Assembly: GCA_021779205.1 (NCBI GenBank)
Contig: JAJYBE010000055.1
Coordinates: 1-5,658 of the forward strand
Direction: 5' to 3'
DNA from: a bacterium
GTDB taxonomy: Bacteria > Patescibacteriota > Minisyncoccia > Moranbacterales > UBA2206
DNA length: 5,658 nt
Part shown: piece by piece, positions 4,729 through 5,658 of the stretch
Layout of the letters: each line of letters begins with the position of its first letter
Position numbering within the stretch: position 1 is the stretch's first letter
Notes under the pieces: model-generated
The model's database searches: none
What the model was told of the DNA's origin: nothing
Seen by the model: only the letters and a program-made list of their open reading frames with translations
Made by a program: the position numbers and the translations under genes

Positions 4729-5658
4729 TTATTTTTTTTGAGCATAATATTCCGCCAAAAGCTTGCCGGAAATTTTGCGCAAATCAATTAGAATTTTCTT
4801 TAATTTAGCGACAAAAACATCTAAATCTTTTTTGGTAACATATTTTCCCAATGTAACACGCAATGAACCATGCGCCTGCTCCGCCTTCATACCAAGCGCC
4901 AAAAGAACATGTGATGGATTAAGCGAGCCAGAAGAACAAGCTGAACCGGTCGAGCAAGCCAATCCTTCCATATCCAACTGAAGAAGCAAGCTTTCTCCTT
5001 CAATGTCTGAAAAGCTAAAATTGGCATTATTGGGCGATCTTTTTATACGTGAACCGTTAAGCTTTACTCTGGAAATTTCTTGGAGCACTTTTTTAATGAG
5101 ATAATCGCGCAAAATTTGAATTTTTTTACTTTCTTTTTGTTTGTTTCTTCCTAATAATTCAATTGCTTTGCCAAGACCAATAATGCCGGGAGAATTGAGC
5201 GTGCCTGCTCGCAAAGCAAATTCCTGCTCTCCGCCATCTTGAACTTGCGCTATTTTTGTCCCCTTTTTTACATAAAGCGCGCCGACACCTTTTGGTCCAT
5301 AAATTTTATGCGCAGACATTGAAAGCAAATCAACACCCAGTTTTTTAACATCAGTGTCAAAATAAGCGATGGCTTGTGTCGCATCGGTATGAAAAATTAT
5401 TTTTTCCGTTCTTTCGCTGTTTAATTTTGCAAGTATTTTTCCAATTTGCGCAATCGGTTGAACGGTTCCAATTTCATTATTAACATACATTATTGAAACC
5501 AAAATGGTATTTTCTTTAATAGCCTTTTCCAAATCGTCCAGTTTAATGATTCCGTCAGAATAAACCGGAAGATAAGTAACATCAACACTTCCCTCTTTTT
5601 CCAATTTTTGACACGCCCTTAAAACACAACTGTGTTCAAAAACGGTTGTAATAATATG
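4729..5658 (-). CDS. iscS: IscS/NifS-type cysteine desulfurase, 5'-partial (N-terminus outside window)
   Basis: A PLP enzyme that converts cysteine to alanine and passes the persulfide sulfur to IscU. The reading frame is open to the window edge: the codons from 5658 read HIITTVFEHSCVL, the conserved strand with the PLP-stacking His (residue 9 of this fragment). The TTG at 5604 is therefore an internal Leu codon, not the start. The 309 residues present (full length is near 390) carry NNEIGTVQPI (60-69), FHTDATQA with D92 and Q95 that hold the cofactor, SAHKIYGPKGVGALYV with the Schiff-base Lys at 118, RAGTLN (150-155), and the catalytic loop STGSACSSGS with C241. The SACSSGS loop is of the group I (IscS/NifS) type, unlike SufS. 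The GGGQE segment reads GGEQE (142-146). It is followed 21 bp later by iscU. Only the N-terminal part is unseen. Confidence 0.95.
   Translation of the reverse strand, partial: HIITTVFEHSCVLRACQKLEKEGSVDVTYLPVYSDGIIKLDDLEKAIKENTILVSIMYVNNEIGTVQPIAQIGKILAKLNSERTEKIIFHTDATQAIAYFDTDVKKLGVDLLSMSAHKIYGPKGVGALYVKKGTKIAQVQDGGEQEFALRAGTLNSPGIIGLGKAIELLGRNKQKESKKIQILRDYLIKKVLQEISRVKLNGSRIKRSPNNANFSFSDIEGESLLLQLDMEGLACSTGSACSSGSLNPSHVLLALGMKAEQAHGSLRVTLGKYVTKKDLDVFVAKLKKILIDLRKISGKLLAEYYAQKK

Noticed and set aside
4763..4981. Plus-strand ORF of 72 codons with several Cys and Glu
   Set aside because: Antisense to the catalytic-cysteine loop of the desulfurase; its cysteines come from the complement of that conserved coding sequence.
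5602..5604. TTG as the start of the cysteine desulfurase
   Set aside because: The frame stays open to the window edge and the 18 upstream codons encode the conserved HIITTVFEHSCVL segment, so this TTG is an internal Leu codon.
5623..5636. Inverted repeat AACACA-AC-TGTGTT
   Set aside because: It falls in a conserved part of the desulfurase coding sequence (EHSCVL) and is short, so it is best explained by codon choice.

Overview
The window is an AT-rich (by eye roughly two-thirds A+T), very compact bacterial segment with six genes, two of them cut by the window edges. Coding density is high: the gaps are 6, 8, 21 and 165 bp and there is one 4-bp ATGA overlap. Translation starts lack Shine-Dalgarno motifs and sit behind A-tracts. 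Together with the gene content this fits a reduced-genome bacterium such as a Patescibacteria (CPR) member. That placement is inferred from style and was not tested by any search. The standard bacterial code fits all frames.

Left part (+ strand, 1-1991): a soluble MprF-type aminoacyl-phosphatidylglycerol synthase domain (DUF2156) is followed 6 bp later by a separate UPF0104-type membrane protein related to the MprF flippase domain. The two functions that MprF fuses as flippase then synthase are here encoded as separate genes in the opposite order. The first nine bases, TTCCGATCT, equal the 3' end of the Illumina TruSeq adapter, so the left edge may be a contig end with adapter carry-over.

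Middle part (- strand, 4131-2000): a thymidylate-kinase-like P-loop protein overlaps by 4 bp a 508-residue Wzx/MOP-type polysaccharide flippase. A very good sigma70-type promoter (TTGAAA, 16 bp, extended TGC-TATAAT) lies just upstream. The flippase converges tail to tail with the UPF0104 gene across 8 bp. The two converging units look like a cell-envelope region: lipid aminoacylation and lipid translocation on one side, glycan-lipid export on the other.

Right part (- strand, 5658-4297): an IscS/NifS cysteine desulfurase (N-terminus outside the window) is followed 21 bp later by an IscU scaffold, forming the core of an ISC iron-sulfur cluster assembly operon. The 165-bp gap between iscU and the kinase-like gene holds the promoter and a pair of overlapping, mutually exclusive inverted repeats that may end the isc transcript.

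I see no RNA genes, mobile elements or CRISPR arrays. The families are known. The parts most worth a second look are the split and permuted MprF pair, the kinase-like gene with a cysteine cluster coupled to a flippase, and the competing hairpins.
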